From: Flavobacterium sp.
GTDB lineage: Bacteria; Bacteroidota; Bacteroidia; Flavobacteriales; Flavobacteriaceae
Direction: 5' to 3'
Assembly: GCA_012837155.1 (NCBI GenBank)
Contig: CP051546.1
Span: 1,467,075 to 1,531,074, forward strand
DNA length: 64,000 nt
This document shows positions 49,525-61,061 of this stretch, one piece after another; the stretch's first letter is position 1; every line of letters begins with the position of its first letter. The position numbers were made by a program, and so were the translations under genes. The notes below the pieces were generated by a model. It searched no databases. It was not told the DNA's origin and saw nothing but the letters and a program-made list of their open reading frames with translations.

Positions 49525-51388
49525 ATGGATAATAATCATACAAAAGAGTAACAACGGCACAAGCAACTATTTTGTTTTTACAAAATCAATATGTGGTTCG
49601 AGATGGGAAAGAACAGCCTTTTTTTGGAGGTTGTTTTGGTATTTTTGGACATGGTAACGTGGCCGGAATTGGGGAAGCCCTTTTGGAACAGCCTTCTTTT
49701 CCGTACTATCAATGTCGGAATGAACAAGCCATGGTGCACACGGCAATTGGTTATGCTAAAACCAAAAATCGCCTCGGGGCTTTGGTATGTACTTCGTCGA
49801 TAGGACCAGGGGCGACCAATATGGTTACTGGGGCTGCCACCGCAACAATCAATAGGATTCCCGTATTACTCTTACCAGGCGATATTTTCGCAACTCGACA
49901 AGTAGCTCCAGTTTTGCAACAACTAGAAAGTAGCACCTCCCAAGATATTTCGGTTAACGATTGTTTCAAACCCATATCCAAATATTGGGATCGAATTAAT
50001 CGTCCCGAACAACTCATTACTTCATTGCCCGAGGCTATGCGAGTGTTGACTTCTCCATCTGAAACTGGAGCGGTAACTCTAAGTATGCCTCAGGATGTTC
50101 AAGCTGAAGCTTACGATTTTCCTATTTCTTTTTTGAAAAAAGAGTTTGGAACATCCAACGAACAAGACCCGATTTGGATGCTTTACAAAGAGCCGTATCG
50201 ATTATTAAAAAGGCTAAAAAACCATTGATTATTGCTGGTGGAGGCGTTATTTATAGCGAGGCAACTCAGGAATTGAAGCAATTGGTTAACCAAACAGGGA
50301 TTCCAGTAGCCGAAACCTATGCAGGAAAAGGAAGTTTGAATTTTGACGAGCCTCAAAATTTAGGAGCGACAGGAGTAACGGGAACACCTGGAGCGATTGC
50401 TGTGGCAGCGCAGGCGGATGTGGTAATTGGGATTGGTACGCGTTATAGCGATTTTACCACAATTTCAGAAGCGGCTTTCCAAAATGAAGCGGTTCAGTTT
50501 ATCAATATCAATGTAGCAGAATTCGATGCCTTCAAGCATTCAGCACTACCGTTGGTTGGCGATGCAAAAGTCATTTTGCAAGAGTTGTTACCGTTGTTAG
50601 AAAATTATGTTGTTTCGGATGACTACAAGCAACAAATACTAGAACACAAGCAACAATGGGAAGCCACCACCGATGCCATTTATAATTTGAATCACGGAGT
50701 TCCAATGAGCCAAGGCGAGGTAATAGGAGCAGTTAATACAGCTAGTGATGCTAATGATATGGTGGTGTGTGCAGCGGGGAGTTTGCCAGGTGATTTGCAC
50801 AAATTATGGCGAACTCGAAATCCAAAAGGCTTTCATTTGGAGTATGGGTATTCGTGTATGGGCTACGAAATTGCGGGCGGGTTAGGAGCCAAAATGGCCG
50901 ATCCCTCTCGGGAGGTATATGTTATGGTAGGCGATGCAAGTTATTTGATGATGTCGCAGGAAATTATTACAGCAGTTCAAGAAGGAATTAAGTTGACTAT
51001 CATACTGATTAATAACAACGGATACGCTAGTATTGGCGGACTTTCGGAGTCGCTAGGAACAGGAGGATTTGGAACTAAATACGCTTATAGAAACGAAAAA
51101 ACAGGACAGTTGGATGGCGGTATTTTGCCAGTAGATTTAGCAGCCAATGCAGCCAGTATGGGAGCAACGGTTTTAAAACCTCAAACCATTTCTGATTTAA
51201 AACAAGCCTTAGAAGAAGCTAAAAAAATATCCAATACTACTGTGATTTATGTTGAAACGGATCGAGAACAAAGGATTGGAGGATTTGCTTGGTGGGAGGT
51301 GCCTGTTTCTCAGGTTTCTACCATCGATAAGGTGAGCAAAGCCTTGGAAACATTGAAAAAAAATAAAACCACACAAAAATATTACTAA
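49525..51388 (+). CDS. iolD: 3D-(3,5/4)-trihydroxycyclohexane-1,2-dione hydrolase (frameshifted)
   Basis: About 620 residues, thiamine-diphosphate enzyme. GGCFGIFGHGNVAGIGEALL (substrate-side), CRNEQAMVHTAIGYAK (catalytic Glu), SSIGPGATNMVTGAATA, and ThDP-site VMVGDASYLMM followed by NNNGYASI. Opens the trione ring in inositol breakdown. ATG 49525 (MDNNHTK) needs one A near 49549 to reach RVTTAQATILF; a second shift near 50170 joins NEQDP to LDALQRAVSIIKKAKK. Both look like errors in A-rich or C/T sequence. A normal-length protein results. Confidence 0.9.
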
Positions 51389-51421
51389 CCAAAATATTAA
51401 CTAACCTTAACCAAAATCACT

Positions 51422-52995
51422 ATGAATCAAGCTCTTTTTACCTTTATTTTATTTACAGTATTTGTCGGCATTTATTCTTGGTATAAAATGCGAAAAGAAA
51501 AATTCGAGTCGGCGTCGAGTTATTTTCTAGGAGGGCGAACCCTTGGAGCCTCCTTGATAGCGGTATCAATGCTATTAACCAACATTTCAACCGAGCATTT
51601 GGTTGGGATGAACGGTTCGGCATACAAAAACGGATTCATAGTAATGGGTTGGGAAGTAACCAGTGCTTTGGCTTTGGTAATTGGAGCGGTTTATTTCATT
51701 CCTCGTTACCTTAAAATGGGACTGACTACCATTCCTCAGTATTTGGAGTTGCGTTTTGATAAATCGACTCACACCATTGTGAATTTATTATTGATTCTTT
51801 CGTTTGTTGTTACTTTATTACCCGTGGTATTATATACAGGAGCGTTGAATTTTGAAACTTTATTTGATATTGCAGAAACGTTCCATATAACTAAGTCGGA
51901 GTCTATTATGTATCTCATCATAATAACAGGGATTTTGGGATCTGTTTATTCCATTTTTGGGGGATTGAAAGCCATTGCGTATTCCGATGCTATTTATGGA
52001 ATAGGATTGTTTGTAGGAGGATTATTAGTTCCTGCCTTTGCTTTGATGGGAATTGGCGATGGCAATATTATGGTGGGAATGTCTAAAGTATATCAAGCAG
52101 CACCAGAAAAATTTAATTCCATAGGAGCCAGCGATTCGGTTTTGCCGTTTGGCACTTTGTTCACGGGCTTGGTTGTCAACCAAATTTATTTTTGGTGTAT
52201 GAATCAGGTAATTGTACAACGTGCTTTAGGTGCTGCTAATTTGAAAGAAGCTCAAAAAGGCTTTTTGATTATGGGATTATTCAAAATACTAATGCCTTTA
52301 ATTATTGTATTGCCGGGAGTTATCGGATTCTATTATTTTAAAGATAGTCTTTACGGAGCACAAGACACCGTATATCCTGAATTGGTTAAAAAAGTACTGC
52401 CTATTGGATTGGTAGGACTTTTTGCAGCCGTAGTAATGGGAACGGTATTAAGCACATTGAACGCGGTTTTGAATAGTGCCGCTACTTTGTTTAGTATGGG
52501 GGTTTACAAAAGACAAATCAATCCCAATGCCGATGACAAAAAATTGGTACGTATAGGAAAAACAACTTCGATTATTTTGGCGGTATTGCCATAATGATTG
52601 CGCCTTTGGTAGCCAAAGCTCCTGAAGGGTTGTACCAATTATTGCAACAACTCAACGGGATTTTCTTTATTCCTATTGCTTCGATATTAATTGGTGGATT
52701 TTTTATTAAAAGCATATCGGCCACAGGGGCAAAAGTGGCTGTGTTTACAGGTTTACTGTTTTATATTCTGACCACTTTTGTGCTTAAAATAGACCTGCAT
52801 TTTATTCATATTTGGGGAATCGAGTTTGTGCTAAATATATTGGTTATGTTAGGAGTTTCGTATTTTTATAAAAATGAAAATCCATACACTCCAGTGCATA
52901 CGGGCGAGGTGGATATTACCCCTTGGAAATATACCAAACCAGTTTCAATTTTTCTAGTAATCACAACCATATTGGTGTATTATTTATTAAGCTAA
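51422..52995 (+). CDS. SLC5/SSS-family sodium:solute symporter, probably for inositol (frameshifted)
   Basis: About 525 residues with about 13-14 membrane helices. Begins [55 protein letters not shown] and [13 protein letters not shown] are SSS-family signatures. One missing base near 52581 breaks [15 protein letters not shown]. Transports a polyol or sugar with sodium across the inner membrane. Inositol is inferred from its place inside the iol set between iolD and iolA; mammalian SMIT and bacterial inositol symporters of this family are known. Confidence 0.8.
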
Positions 52996-53008
52996 TTTTT
53001 TTAAGAAC

Positions 53009-54481
53009 ATGAATACATTACAAAATTATATCAATGGAATGTGGGTTAATAGCCATGCTACCCAAACCATTGACGTATTGAATCCGGCTAATCAAGAAGT
53101 GTTAGCAAAAGTTCCTTTTGGCTCGGAAACGCAAAAGGATGTTAATCAAGCGGTCGAAGCAGCCCAACAAGCGTATTTGAATTGGAAAGAAGTGCCTGTA
53201 CTCAAACGAATTCAGCCTCTTTTCAAATTGAAACAATTGCTCGAAGAAAATAGAGAAGAATTAAGTCGATTGATTACGTTGGAATGCGGAAAAACGTTAG
53301 CCGAATCCAATGGCGAATTGCAACGAGCTATCGAAAACGTTGAGGTAGCTTGTGGTACGCCTATGTTGATGCAAAGCGAGTTTCTAGAAAATGTAGCTAC
53401 AGGAATCGACGAGTTTATGATTCGTCAGCCTTTGGGAGTTACGGCATGTATAGCGCCATTTAATTTTCCCGCCATGATTAGCTTTTGGTTTCTTCCGTAT
53501 GCCATTGCTACGGGGAATAGTATGATTATTAAGCCTTCGGAAAAAGTGCCGTTGACGATGATGAAAATCTTTGAACTATTGGATCAGTTGGATTTGCCCA
53601 AAGGTGTTATCAATATGGTGCATGGAGGCAAGGAAAGTGTGGACGGATTGTTGGATCATCCTTTGGTAAAATCGATCAGTTTTGTGGGAAGTACGCCTGT
53701 GGCAAAATACATTTATGCCCGAGGAACCGCTAACGGAAAAAGAGTGCAAGCTCAAGGTGGTGCTAAAAACCCAGTGGTAATCTTGCCCGATGCCGACATC
53801 GAAATGACCTCTCAAATTATTACCGATAGTGTATATGGTTGTGCTGGACAACGCTGTTTAGCAGCCTCTGTTGTTATTACAGTAGATGAAAATAGCAAAA
53901 TTAGAGAGTCTTTATTTGAGTCGGCCAAAGCCCGATCCGTAGGCTATGGTATGGATGCGAGTATCGATATGGGACCTGTAATTAGTGCCGAAAGCAAAGC
54001 AAGAATCGAAGGGTTGATTGGGCAAGGAGTTTCTGAGGGTGCTTCGGTTCTTTTGGATGGTAGAAACAAGAAAGTGAGTGGTTTTGAAAATGGGAATTTT
54101 ATCGCTCCAACCATTATCGAGAACCTTTCTTTGAGTGGCGATTTGATTAAAACCGAAATTTTTGGACCTGTAATGAGCTTAGTTCACATGAAAACAATGG
54201 AAGATGCGATTAAGTTCATCAATGGCGGAATGTACGGAAACATGGCTTGCTTATTTACCAATAGCGGTAGCAATGCCAGAAAGTTTAGAAGTGAAGCTAT
54301 GGCTGGTAATATTGGAATTAATATTGGAATTGCTGCCCCGATGGCACAGTTCCCATTTAGCGGATGGAAGGAAAGTTTCTTTGGGGATTTGCACGGTCAG
54401 GGCAAACACGCAATTGAATTTTTTACACAAACGAAAGTGGTTGTAGAGCGATGGCCAAAAGAATGGAGCAGAAAATTTTAG
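53009..54481 (+). CDS. iolA: Methylmalonate/malonate-semialdehyde dehydrogenase (CoA-acylating)
   Basis: 490 residues, ALDH fold. [20 protein letters not shown], catalytic [13 protein letters not shown] (Cys), [16 protein letters not shown] (NAD) and [10 protein letters not shown]. Of MmsA/IolA type, converts malonate semialdehyde to acetyl-CoA and CO2 with CoA and NAD; acts as the last step of inositol catabolism. The frame is intact. The C-terminus ([13 protein letters not shown]) is typical. Confidence 0.9.
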   Translation: MNTLQNYINGMWVNSHATQTIDVLNPANQEVLAKVPFGSETQKDVNQAVEAAQQAYLNWKEVPVLKRIQPLFKLKQLLEENREELSRLITLECGKTLAESNGELQRAIENVEVACGTPMLMQSEFLENVATGIDEFMIRQPLGVTACIAPFNFPAMISFWFLPYAIATGNSMIIKPSEKVPLTMMKIFELLDQLDLPKGVINMVHGGKESVDGLLDHPLVKSISFVGSTPVAKYIYARGTANGKRVQAQGGAKNPVVILPDADIEMTSQIITDSVYGCAGQRCLAASVVITVDENSKIRESLFESAKARSVGYGMDASIDMGPVISAESKARIEGLIGQGVSEGASVLLDGRNKKVSGFENGNFIAPTIIENLSLSGDLIKTEIFGPVMSLVHMKTMEDAIKFINGGMYGNMACLFTNSGSNARKFRSEAMAGNIGINIGIAAPMAQFPFSGWKESFFGDLHGQGKHAIEFFTQTKVVVERWPKEWSRKF

Positions 54482-54535
54482 CATCCATTTTAATAAAAAA
54501 GTTAATGTCGTCATAGAAAAATATAATAGATATAA

Positions 54536-55450
54536 ATGGATATACAAAAAATAAAAATCGCCAATGCCCCTTGTAGTTGGGGAGTATTAGAGTTCGAACT
54601 CGAAGGAAAAGCATTGGGGTATCAGCAGGTGCTGGACGAGATACAAGCCACAGGCTATGCGGGTACTGAGTTAGGCGATTGGGGATTTATGCCAACAAAT
54701 CCAGAGCAATTACAAGAAGAAGTGAGTCGGCGTCATTTGGAAATGCTAGGGGCTTTTGTTCCAGTAGCTTTGAAGGACGAACAGGCACATGCTGAAGGAA
54801 TCGAAAGAGCCTTGAAAACAGCAGGATTAATGCATGCTGCGGGTTATACCAATGCCTTTATAGTGTTAGCCGATGACAATGGAAGTATAGCCGAAAGAAC
54901 CCAGAACGCAGGGCGAATTAAACCCGAGCATTTGTTAACAGAGGAGCACTATGCAACTATTGCCAAAGGAGCTGAGGCAGTTGCCCTAGCAGTTAAAAAC
55001 ACGTTTGGAATGCGAACCGTATTTCATCATCACGGAGCGGGGTATGTCGAAACACCCCAAGAAATCGATACATTATTAGCTCACACCAACCCCGAATTGG
55101 TAGGATTGTGTTTCGATACAGGACATTACCGTTTGGGTGGAGGAACCGATCCGTTAGCCGCTTTGCAAAAATATTACGATCGCGTTTGGCACGTACATTT
55201 CAAAGATTTTGATCCGCAAGTAGCCACTCAGGCGCAAGCAGAAGAATGGGATTACTTTCAATCGGTTCAAAAAGGTATTTTTTGCGAACTAGGAAAAGGA
55301 GATGTACCTTTTGAAGCAATTAAAAATTTCTTGGAAAGCCAAAATTACCAAGGTTGGATTGTAGTCGAACAAGATGTGTTGCCTGGAATGGGAGCGCCCA
55401 AAGAATGTGCGCAACTCAACAGAAATTACCTGAAAAGTATTGGATTATAA
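54536..55450 (+). CDS. iolE: Inosose dehydratase-type TIM-barrel protein (IolE/IolI family)
   Basis: 304 residues, sugar phosphate isomerase/epimerase fold. Begins IKIANAPCSWGVLEFELEGK; GYAGTELGDWGFMPTN; metal ligands in FHHHGAGYVET, CFDTGHYRLGGG, VWHVHFKDFD and VEQDVL. By family and cluster it should be inosose dehydratase (IolE), making the trione-precursor diketone; the related isomerase IolI has the same fold, so the exact step is context-based. The frame is intact. 55 bp after iolA. Confidence 0.75.
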   Translation: MDIQKIKIANAPCSWGVLEFELEGKALGYQQVLDEIQATGYAGTELGDWGFMPTNPEQLQEEVSRRHLEMLGAFVPVALKDEQAHAEGIERALKTAGLMHAAGYTNAFIVLADDNGSIAERTQNAGRIKPEHLLTEEHYATIAKGAEAVALAVKNTFGMRTVFHHHGAGYVETPQEIDTLLAHTNPELVGLCFDTGHYRLGGGTDPLAALQKYYDRVWHVHFKDFDPQVATQAQAEEWDYFQSVQKGIFCELGKGDVPFEAIKNFLESQNYQGWIVVEQDVLPGMGAPKECAQLNRNYLKSIGL

Positions 55451-55468
55451 TTTTATACTAATAAAAAC

Positions 55469-56488
55469 ATGAAAAAAGTAAACATAGCCCTAATAGGCGT
55501 AGGACGAATTGGAAAAATTCATCTCAAAAATATAATAGCTCATTTTCCAGAAGCCAATGTCGTTGGCGTTGCAGATACGCATTATCCAGAAGCCGAATTT
55601 AAAAAAGAATTTAAAGATATTTTCTTTTCTTCCAATCCTGCAGCCGTAGTTGGTTTGCCAGAGGTAGAAGCAGTACTAATTTGTACACCTACCAGCTCCC
55701 ATGCAGCCATGATTGAGTTAGCGGTACAATCAGGCAAGCATTTGTTTTGCGAAAAACCAGTTGATTTGTCTTTGGAGCGCACACAAAGTTTGGTAGCAAT
55801 GGCCGAAAAAGCTGGAGTTAAGCTCATGTTAGGCTTCAATAGACGATTTGATCCAGATTTTTTGCAAGCACGTAAAAGTGTTCAGGAAAATCGCATAGGA
55901 AAGGTACAAGTAGTCAAAATTACTAGCCGAGATCCAGGATTGCCGCCCTTGGATTATATCCAAAATTCGGGAGGATTATTCATGGATATGGCGATTCATG
56001 ATTTTGATATGGCTCGTTATATCATGGGCAAAGAAGTAAAGGAAGTGTATGCACAAGGATTGGTTTTAGTAGATAAAAAAGTGGGGGAAGTAGGCGATAT
56101 TGATACGGCTCTCACGACTTTGGTTTTCGAAGATGGCACCTATGCGGTTATTGATAATTCTCGAAAAGCAAGCTATGGATATGATCAACGCCTCGAAATT
56201 TTTGGAGATAACGGAATGATTCAGGTCGAAAACAACCAACATAATCGCAATGTAATATTCGATGCCAATGGCATTCATCAAGCCTTGCCATTGGATTTCT
56301 TTATGGATCGGTATGCCGCTTCTTATTTGAATGAAATGAAATATTTTATAAATGCTTTAAGTTCAAATGCACCACTTCCTGTAAGTGGAGAGGATGGTTT
56401 GAAAGCAACAATTATTGCCGTTGCCGCCAAAAAATCGGTTCAAGAAGGCAGAGCGGTACGCATTAGCGAGGTAACCGCTTTACTATAA
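55469..56488 (+). CDS. iolG: Inositol 2-dehydrogenase
   Basis: 339 residues, GFO/IDH/MocA family. NAD loop ALIGVGRIGKIHLKNI, CTPTSSHAAMI, catalytic CEKPVDLSLERTQS, then GGLFMDMAIHDFDMARYIMG with the substrate His. Oxidises myo-inositol to scyllo-inosose (2-keto-inositol), the first step. Without it the operon would lack entry, so the assignment closes the pathway. Scyllo-inositol or other polyols are possible substrates. The frame is intact. Confidence 0.85.
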   Translation: MKKVNIALIGVGRIGKIHLKNIIAHFPEANVVGVADTHYPEAEFKKEFKDIFFSSNPAAVVGLPEVEAVLICTPTSSHAAMIELAVQSGKHLFCEKPVDLSLERTQSLVAMAEKAGVKLMLGFNRRFDPDFLQARKSVQENRIGKVQVVKITSRDPGLPPLDYIQNSGGLFMDMAIHDFDMARYIMGKEVKEVYAQGLVLVDKKVGEVGDIDTALTTLVFEDGTYAVIDNSRKASYGYDQRLEIFGDNGMIQVENNQHNRNVIFDANGIHQALPLDFFMDRYAASYLNEMKYFINALSSNAPLPVSGEDGLKATIIAVAAKKSVQEGRAVRISEVTALL

Positions 56489-56495
56489 ATAATGC

Positions 56496-56503
56496 TACAT
56501 TTG
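56496..56503 (+). promoter_or_regulatory. -7 promoter box TACATTTG before the regulator gene
   Basis: TACATTTG ends 17 bp before the ATG at 56521. It would give the regulator gene its own promoter between iolG and the regulator. No good -33 box. Confidence 0.4.
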
Positions 56504-56520
56504 TTTAAATAAATTTTTAA

Positions 56521-57546
56521 ATGAAAAAAACATCCATAAAGGACATTGCTCTAAGGGCTGGTGTATCGTTGACGACTGTTTCGATTGTGGTTAATGGACG
56601 TGCAAAACAGATGAATATTAGTGAATCTATGACCTTGAAAATTTTGGATTTGGCAAAAGAAATGAATTATACGCCAAATCAATTTGCTAAAGGACTTCGC
56701 ACAGGTAAAACGAATACAATAGGGCTGATTGTGGATGATATTTCCAATTATTTTTTTGGTAATTTGGCTAAAATTATCGAAGAAGAGGCTGATAAATTAG
56801 GCTACACAGTAATGTTTTGTTCTAGTGAAAATGACGAAGGAAAGTCTAGGAATTTATTGAATATGCTTGTCGATAAACAAATGGATGGCTATATCATTGC
56901 GCCAACATTATCGATGTTGCCCGAAATTAGCAAGATGATTAAAATGAACAAACCCTTGGTTTTAATTGATCGATTTTATGAGCATTTAGAGACGAATTAT
57001 GTGATTATTGATAATGCTAACGCAAGTTTTGAAGGGGTTGAATATCTTATAAAAAAGGGGCACAAACGAATTGTATTACTGACGAATGACACGGAGCAGT
57101 TGCAAATGCAGCAACGTTTGGAAGGGTATAAAAAAGGGTTAGAACAGTACAATCTTCCTTGGGAAGAAAGTTTGGTAAAGAAAATTCCGTTTGGAATGAG
57201 TAAATCAAAATTGGTTAAGGAAATCAAGAAAAATCTTAAAGATGTGGAAGCCAAAATTGATGCTATTTTTTTTACATCCAATAATTTGGGAATATCAGGA
57301 TTAGAGGCTTTGCGAGATTTAGATATTAAAATTCCTGAAGATGTTTCTGTTATCTGTTTTGATGACAATGATTTATTCCGTTTAGGAATGCCAAGAATGA
57401 CTGTTATTTCGCAACCCATTAAAGCCCTCGCCAAAAAAGCAGTTAAAACTTTGATTAAACAAATTAATCAAGAACAAAATAAGGAAGAGCATATTGTATT
57501 GCCTACAAGCCTCATCGAGAGAGCTTCTGTAAGAACAATATCTTAA
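56521..57546 (+). CDS. LacI-family transcriptional regulator, likely of the iol genes
   Basis: 341 residues. N-terminal LacI HTH: TSIKDIALRAGVSLTTVSIV with NGR hinge approach and NYTPNQFAKGLRTGKTNTIG, then a periplasmic-binding-like effector domain (GLIVDDISNYFFGNLAK, FFTSNNLGISGLEALRDL, PEDVSVICFDDND). Repressor or activator sensing a sugar or inositol derivative. Its place in line with iolG and before GH95 suggests it controls the whole block. A candidate operator is at 46611. The frame is intact. Confidence 0.85.
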   Translation: MKKTSIKDIALRAGVSLTTVSIVVNGRAKQMNISESMTLKILDLAKEMNYTPNQFAKGLRTGKTNTIGLIVDDISNYFFGNLAKIIEEEADKLGYTVMFCSSENDEGKSRNLLNMLVDKQMDGYIIAPTLSMLPEISKMIKMNKPLVLIDRFYEHLETNYVIIDNANASFEGVEYLIKKGHKRIVLLTNDTEQLQMQQRLEGYKKGLEQYNLPWEESLVKKIPFGMSKSKLVKEIKKNLKDVEAKIDAIFFTSNNLGISGLEALRDLDIKIPEDVSVICFDDNDLFRLGMPRMTVISQPIKALAKKAVKTLIKQINQEQNKEEHIVLPTSLIERASVRTIS

Positions 57547-57597
57547 CCCAACGGGTTATATAAATTATGAAATCGAGAACAAATAAATGTTACATAT

Positions 57598-59942
57598 ATG
57601 AAAATTAAAAATCAATTATAACCTTAGCACTTTTGGTGTTTTCGGTTTGCGTTACAGCTCAAGAAAAAAACGCATTAAAATTGTGGTACAAGCAACCTGC
57701 CAAAATTTGGGAACAAGCCTTGCCCATAGGAAACGGACGCTTAGGCGCTATGGTTTTTGGAAATGCTCAAACGGAGCGCATTCAAATTAACGAGGAAAGC
57801 CTTTGGGGTGGGAGAGCCAAGAATACCAATAATCCAGATGCTCGAAAGTATTTAGATACGGTGCGTCAACTAATTTTTGCTAATAAAATAGATGATGCCT
57901 ATGATTTGGCACAACAACATTTGTTAGCAACCCCTCCTACGGTGCGGCCTTACCAACATTTTATGAATCTTTTTATAAAATATGGAGACAAGGACGAAAT
58001 CACTAATTACCAGCGAGAACTCAATATAATCAACGGAGTAGCTACGACCTCATACACTCGAAATGGGAAGGGGTTTACCGAAAAAGTATTTTCATCAGCA
58101 GTAGATAATGTGTTAGTGGTTCGCATCGAATCGAAAACTCCAAGTGGAATTAATTGTCGTTTGCAATTAGAAAGAGCCGTAGATGCTACTGTAAAAGCAC
58201 AAAATAAAAACATCATTCTTACGGGAATGATTAGAGATACCACCACAAAACAAATGGGAATTGGGGGTGATAATATGAAGTTTTGTGGGATACTAAAGGC
58301 AATCAATAAAGGAGGAACCATCACAACCAAGGAGAACGAACTAGTAGTTCGCGGGGCTTCAACACTTACTTTATACCTCAATGCTACCACCGATTACGAC
58401 GCCGAGAAGATGGATTTGAATCGAGGAATCAATGTACTTGCTTCTTGCTCCAAAGGAATTAATGCGGTAGAAAAAAAGGAGTATGCTGCTGTTTTTAAAG
58501 CTCATTTAACAGAACATCAAGCCATGATGAATCGAATGAGCTTGTCCTTGGGCGATGAGGAAAAAAACAATATCCCAACGGATGAACGATTACTAGCCGT
58601 CAAAAACGGACAACAAGACAAGGCATTGGAGGCTTTGTTTTTTCAATACGGACGGTATTTACTAATGGGATGTTCTCGAGGACCCGCTCAATTACCAGCG
58701 AATTTACAAGGAATATGGTGTCATCAGTTTTTTCCAAAATGGAGATGCGATTTTCATACCAACATTAATTTACAAATGAATTATTGGCCAGCGGAATTAT
58801 GTAATCTTTCGGAAACGACCAAACCATTACTTCATTTTATAGATAAAATCAGAAAAAATGGTCGAGTAAGTGCCAAAGAAATTTACGGATCCGATGGTTG
58901 GGTAATCCATCACAACACCAGTGCTTTTGGCGAAACATCTATTCAAGATGGTGCCTTTGCAGGAATGTATCCCATTGCTACGGGTTGGATGAGTTTGCAC
59001 GAATGGGAGCATTACTTGTTTACAGGCGACAAAAAATTCCTTTCAGAAAAGGGCTATCCTATAATGAAGGAAGGAGCTGTTTTGTTAAAAAATATATTGG
59101 TCAAATCGCCCGAAGGCTATATGGTTATTGCGCCATCGTATTCGCCTGAAAATTCATTTTTACACCCAGTTACTGGAAAACCAACACGTATGACGTACGG
59201 AGTTACTATGGATGTGGAAATATTACAGGAGTTTTTTACGGCCTGTATCAAAGCATCCGAAATTTTGAATACCGATGAAGCATTTCGAAATAGCCTCAAA
59301 GAAGTATTAAAACAAATGCCTCCTTTGAAAGTGAATAGTTATGGTGGAATTCAAGAATGGATTCAAGATTACAAAGAGTTTGAACCAGGACATCGCCATA
59401 TTTCGCATTTGTTCGGTCTTTATCCAGGCACCACTATTAGTGAGCAAACGCCTGCATTGTTCGAGGCAGCAAAGCAAACTTTGAATCATCGATTGTCCAA
59501 TGGCGGAGGACATACGGGATGGAGTCGGGCTTGGATTATTAATTATTATGCTCGCTTGATGGACGGCGATAGCGCTCATGAGCATTTGCAAATGTTACTT
59601 CGAAAATCGACTTTAGAAAATCTGTTCGATGATCATCCGCCTTTTCAAATTGATGGAAATTTTGGTTCAACAGCAGGAATTGCCGAAATGTTAGTGCAAT
59701 CGCATACAGGAATTATTCAGCTATTGCCCGCTTTGCCCAAAGTTTGGAACGATGGCGAAGTAAAAGGAATTTGCGCCCGAGGAGGATTTGTATTGGATCT
59801 GAAATGGAAAGACGGAAAATTGCAAACAGGCAAAGTGACTTCAAGAAATGGAGGATTGTGCAAAATGGCATATAAAGGCAAACAAATTAGTATTGCTACT
59901 CAAAAAGGCGAAAGCTACGATATAACCAAACAATTATTATAA
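57598..59942 (+). CDS. Glycoside hydrolase family 95, exported (frameshift in signal peptide)
   Basis: About 781 residues. ATG 57598 gives MKIKNQ then a one-base shift within the signal sequence (ITLALLVFSVCVTAQ resumes), so the enzyme is exported. GH95 start LWYKQPAKIWEQALPIGNGR and LGAMVFGNAQTERIQINEES; central NINLQMNYWPAELCNLSETT and SPEN near the general-acid region. GH95 enzymes are inverting alpha-1,2-L-fucosidases or alpha-L-galactosidases. Which one is open. Directly followed (0 bp) by the phospholipase gene, so the two are cotranscribed. Confidence 0.8.
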
Positions 59943-61061
59943 ATGAAGATTTTTAAAAATAGTATTTTAGTGGGATGTTCCTTGTTTACAGTGCTTTTGT
60001 CGGCACAAAAACAAACGGATCGTATCAACCAATACCGAGTTTTAGGAAGTCATAATAGTTACAAACAGGCGATCGAACCTCCTTTATTGGCTATTCTCAA
60101 AAAAACAGCGGATTCCGCTAGAATCAAGACGTTAGAATATTCGCATCTTACCTTGACGGCTCAGTTGGATATGGGATTACGAGCTTTGGAAATCGATGTT
60201 ACTTATGATCCTTTGGGGGGAAAATATGCGCATCCTATGGGTTTGGATTTGCTCAAAAAGGCAGGCAGCACACCGCTACCGTATGACAAAGAGCAAAAAC
60301 TACTTCGGCCAGGGATGAAGGTATTTCATGTTCAGGATATTGATTTCAGAAGTTCTCAACTCCTTTTTGTAGATGCTTTACAGGAGATAAAAAAATGGTC
60401 TAAAGCGCATCCGCATCATCATCCTATTTTTATAACTGTAAATGCGAAGGACGAAATAATCGATAAACCCGGTTTCAAAAGACCCATTCCTTTTGAGAAA
60501 AAAGCATTGGATAGCATTGATACCGAAATTCGCTCGGTATTTAGCGAAAACCAATTGATAACTCCCGACAAAGTAAGGGGAAATGCCAAAACATTGGAGC
60601 AAGCGGTGCTAACCAAAGGATGGCCTACTCTGAAAGAAGCGCAAGGGAAAATTCTTTTTATTTTTGATGAAAAAGGCAAAAAACTAGAGGATTATCGGGA
60701 TGGACATCCTTCTTTGCAAGGCAGAGCCATGTTCATAAGCGCTGTTGAAGGTGAACCCGAGGCAGGATTTATGATTCTGAACGAGGCATTGATCGATGAA
60801 GCAAAAATAAAAAGGTTAGTTCAAAAAGGTTATCTTGTAAGAACTCGTTCGGATTCAGAGACTGAAGAAGCTTGCAAAGGCGATTACAGTCGATACCAAG
60901 CCGCTTTGCGAAGTCAAGCTCAAATTATCAGTACCGATTACTATATGGAAGGAAAACCTTTTGGAAAACCTTTTCGGATTTTTTTTTCCTGTTCAGAAAC
61001 TATAACTTTTTCAGCATTAAGTTTTTATCGGCTGCCCGAATTCTTTCGGGTGGTCAGATAA
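59943..61061 (+). CDS. Ca2+-dependent phosphoinositide-specific phospholipase C (PI-PLC-C1 type), exported
   Basis: 372 residues as read. Signal peptide MKIFKNSILVGCSLFTVLLS with cut at SAQ. Catalytic start YRVLGSHNSYKQAIEPPLLA (first His), GLRALEIDVTYDP (acidic metal ligands), FHVQDIDF (second His), and VRTRSDSETEEAC. This matches the PI-PLC-C1-like Ca2+-dependent family and not classic bacterial PI-PLC. It would cleave phosphatidylinositol or a GPI-like lipid to release inositol phosphate. A nine-T run near 60980-60988 probably shifts the end; with one T fewer the protein ends PVQKL-stop at 61005. No phosphatase follows in the window. Confidence 0.75.
   Translation: MKIFKNSILVGCSLFTVLLSAQKQTDRINQYRVLGSHNSYKQAIEPPLLAILKKTADSARIKTLEYSHLTLTAQLDMGLRALEIDVTYDPLGGKYAHPMGLDLLKKAGSTPLPYDKEQKLLRPGMKVFHVQDIDFRSSQLLFVDALQEIKKWSKAHPHHHPIFITVNAKDEIIDKPGFKRPIPFEKKALDSIDTEIRSVFSENQLITPDKVRGNAKTLEQAVLTKGWPTLKEAQGKILFIFDEKGKKLEDYRDGHPSLQGRAMFISAVEGEPEAGFMILNEALIDEAKIKRLVQKGYLVRTRSDSETEEACKGDYSRYQAALRSQAQIISTDYYMEGKPFGKPFRIFFSCSETITFSALSFYRLPEFFRVVR

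Noticed and set aside
57541..57570. AACCC/GGGTT stem after the regulator gene as terminator
   Set aside because: The stem has five base pairs and no T run, so I do not call it.
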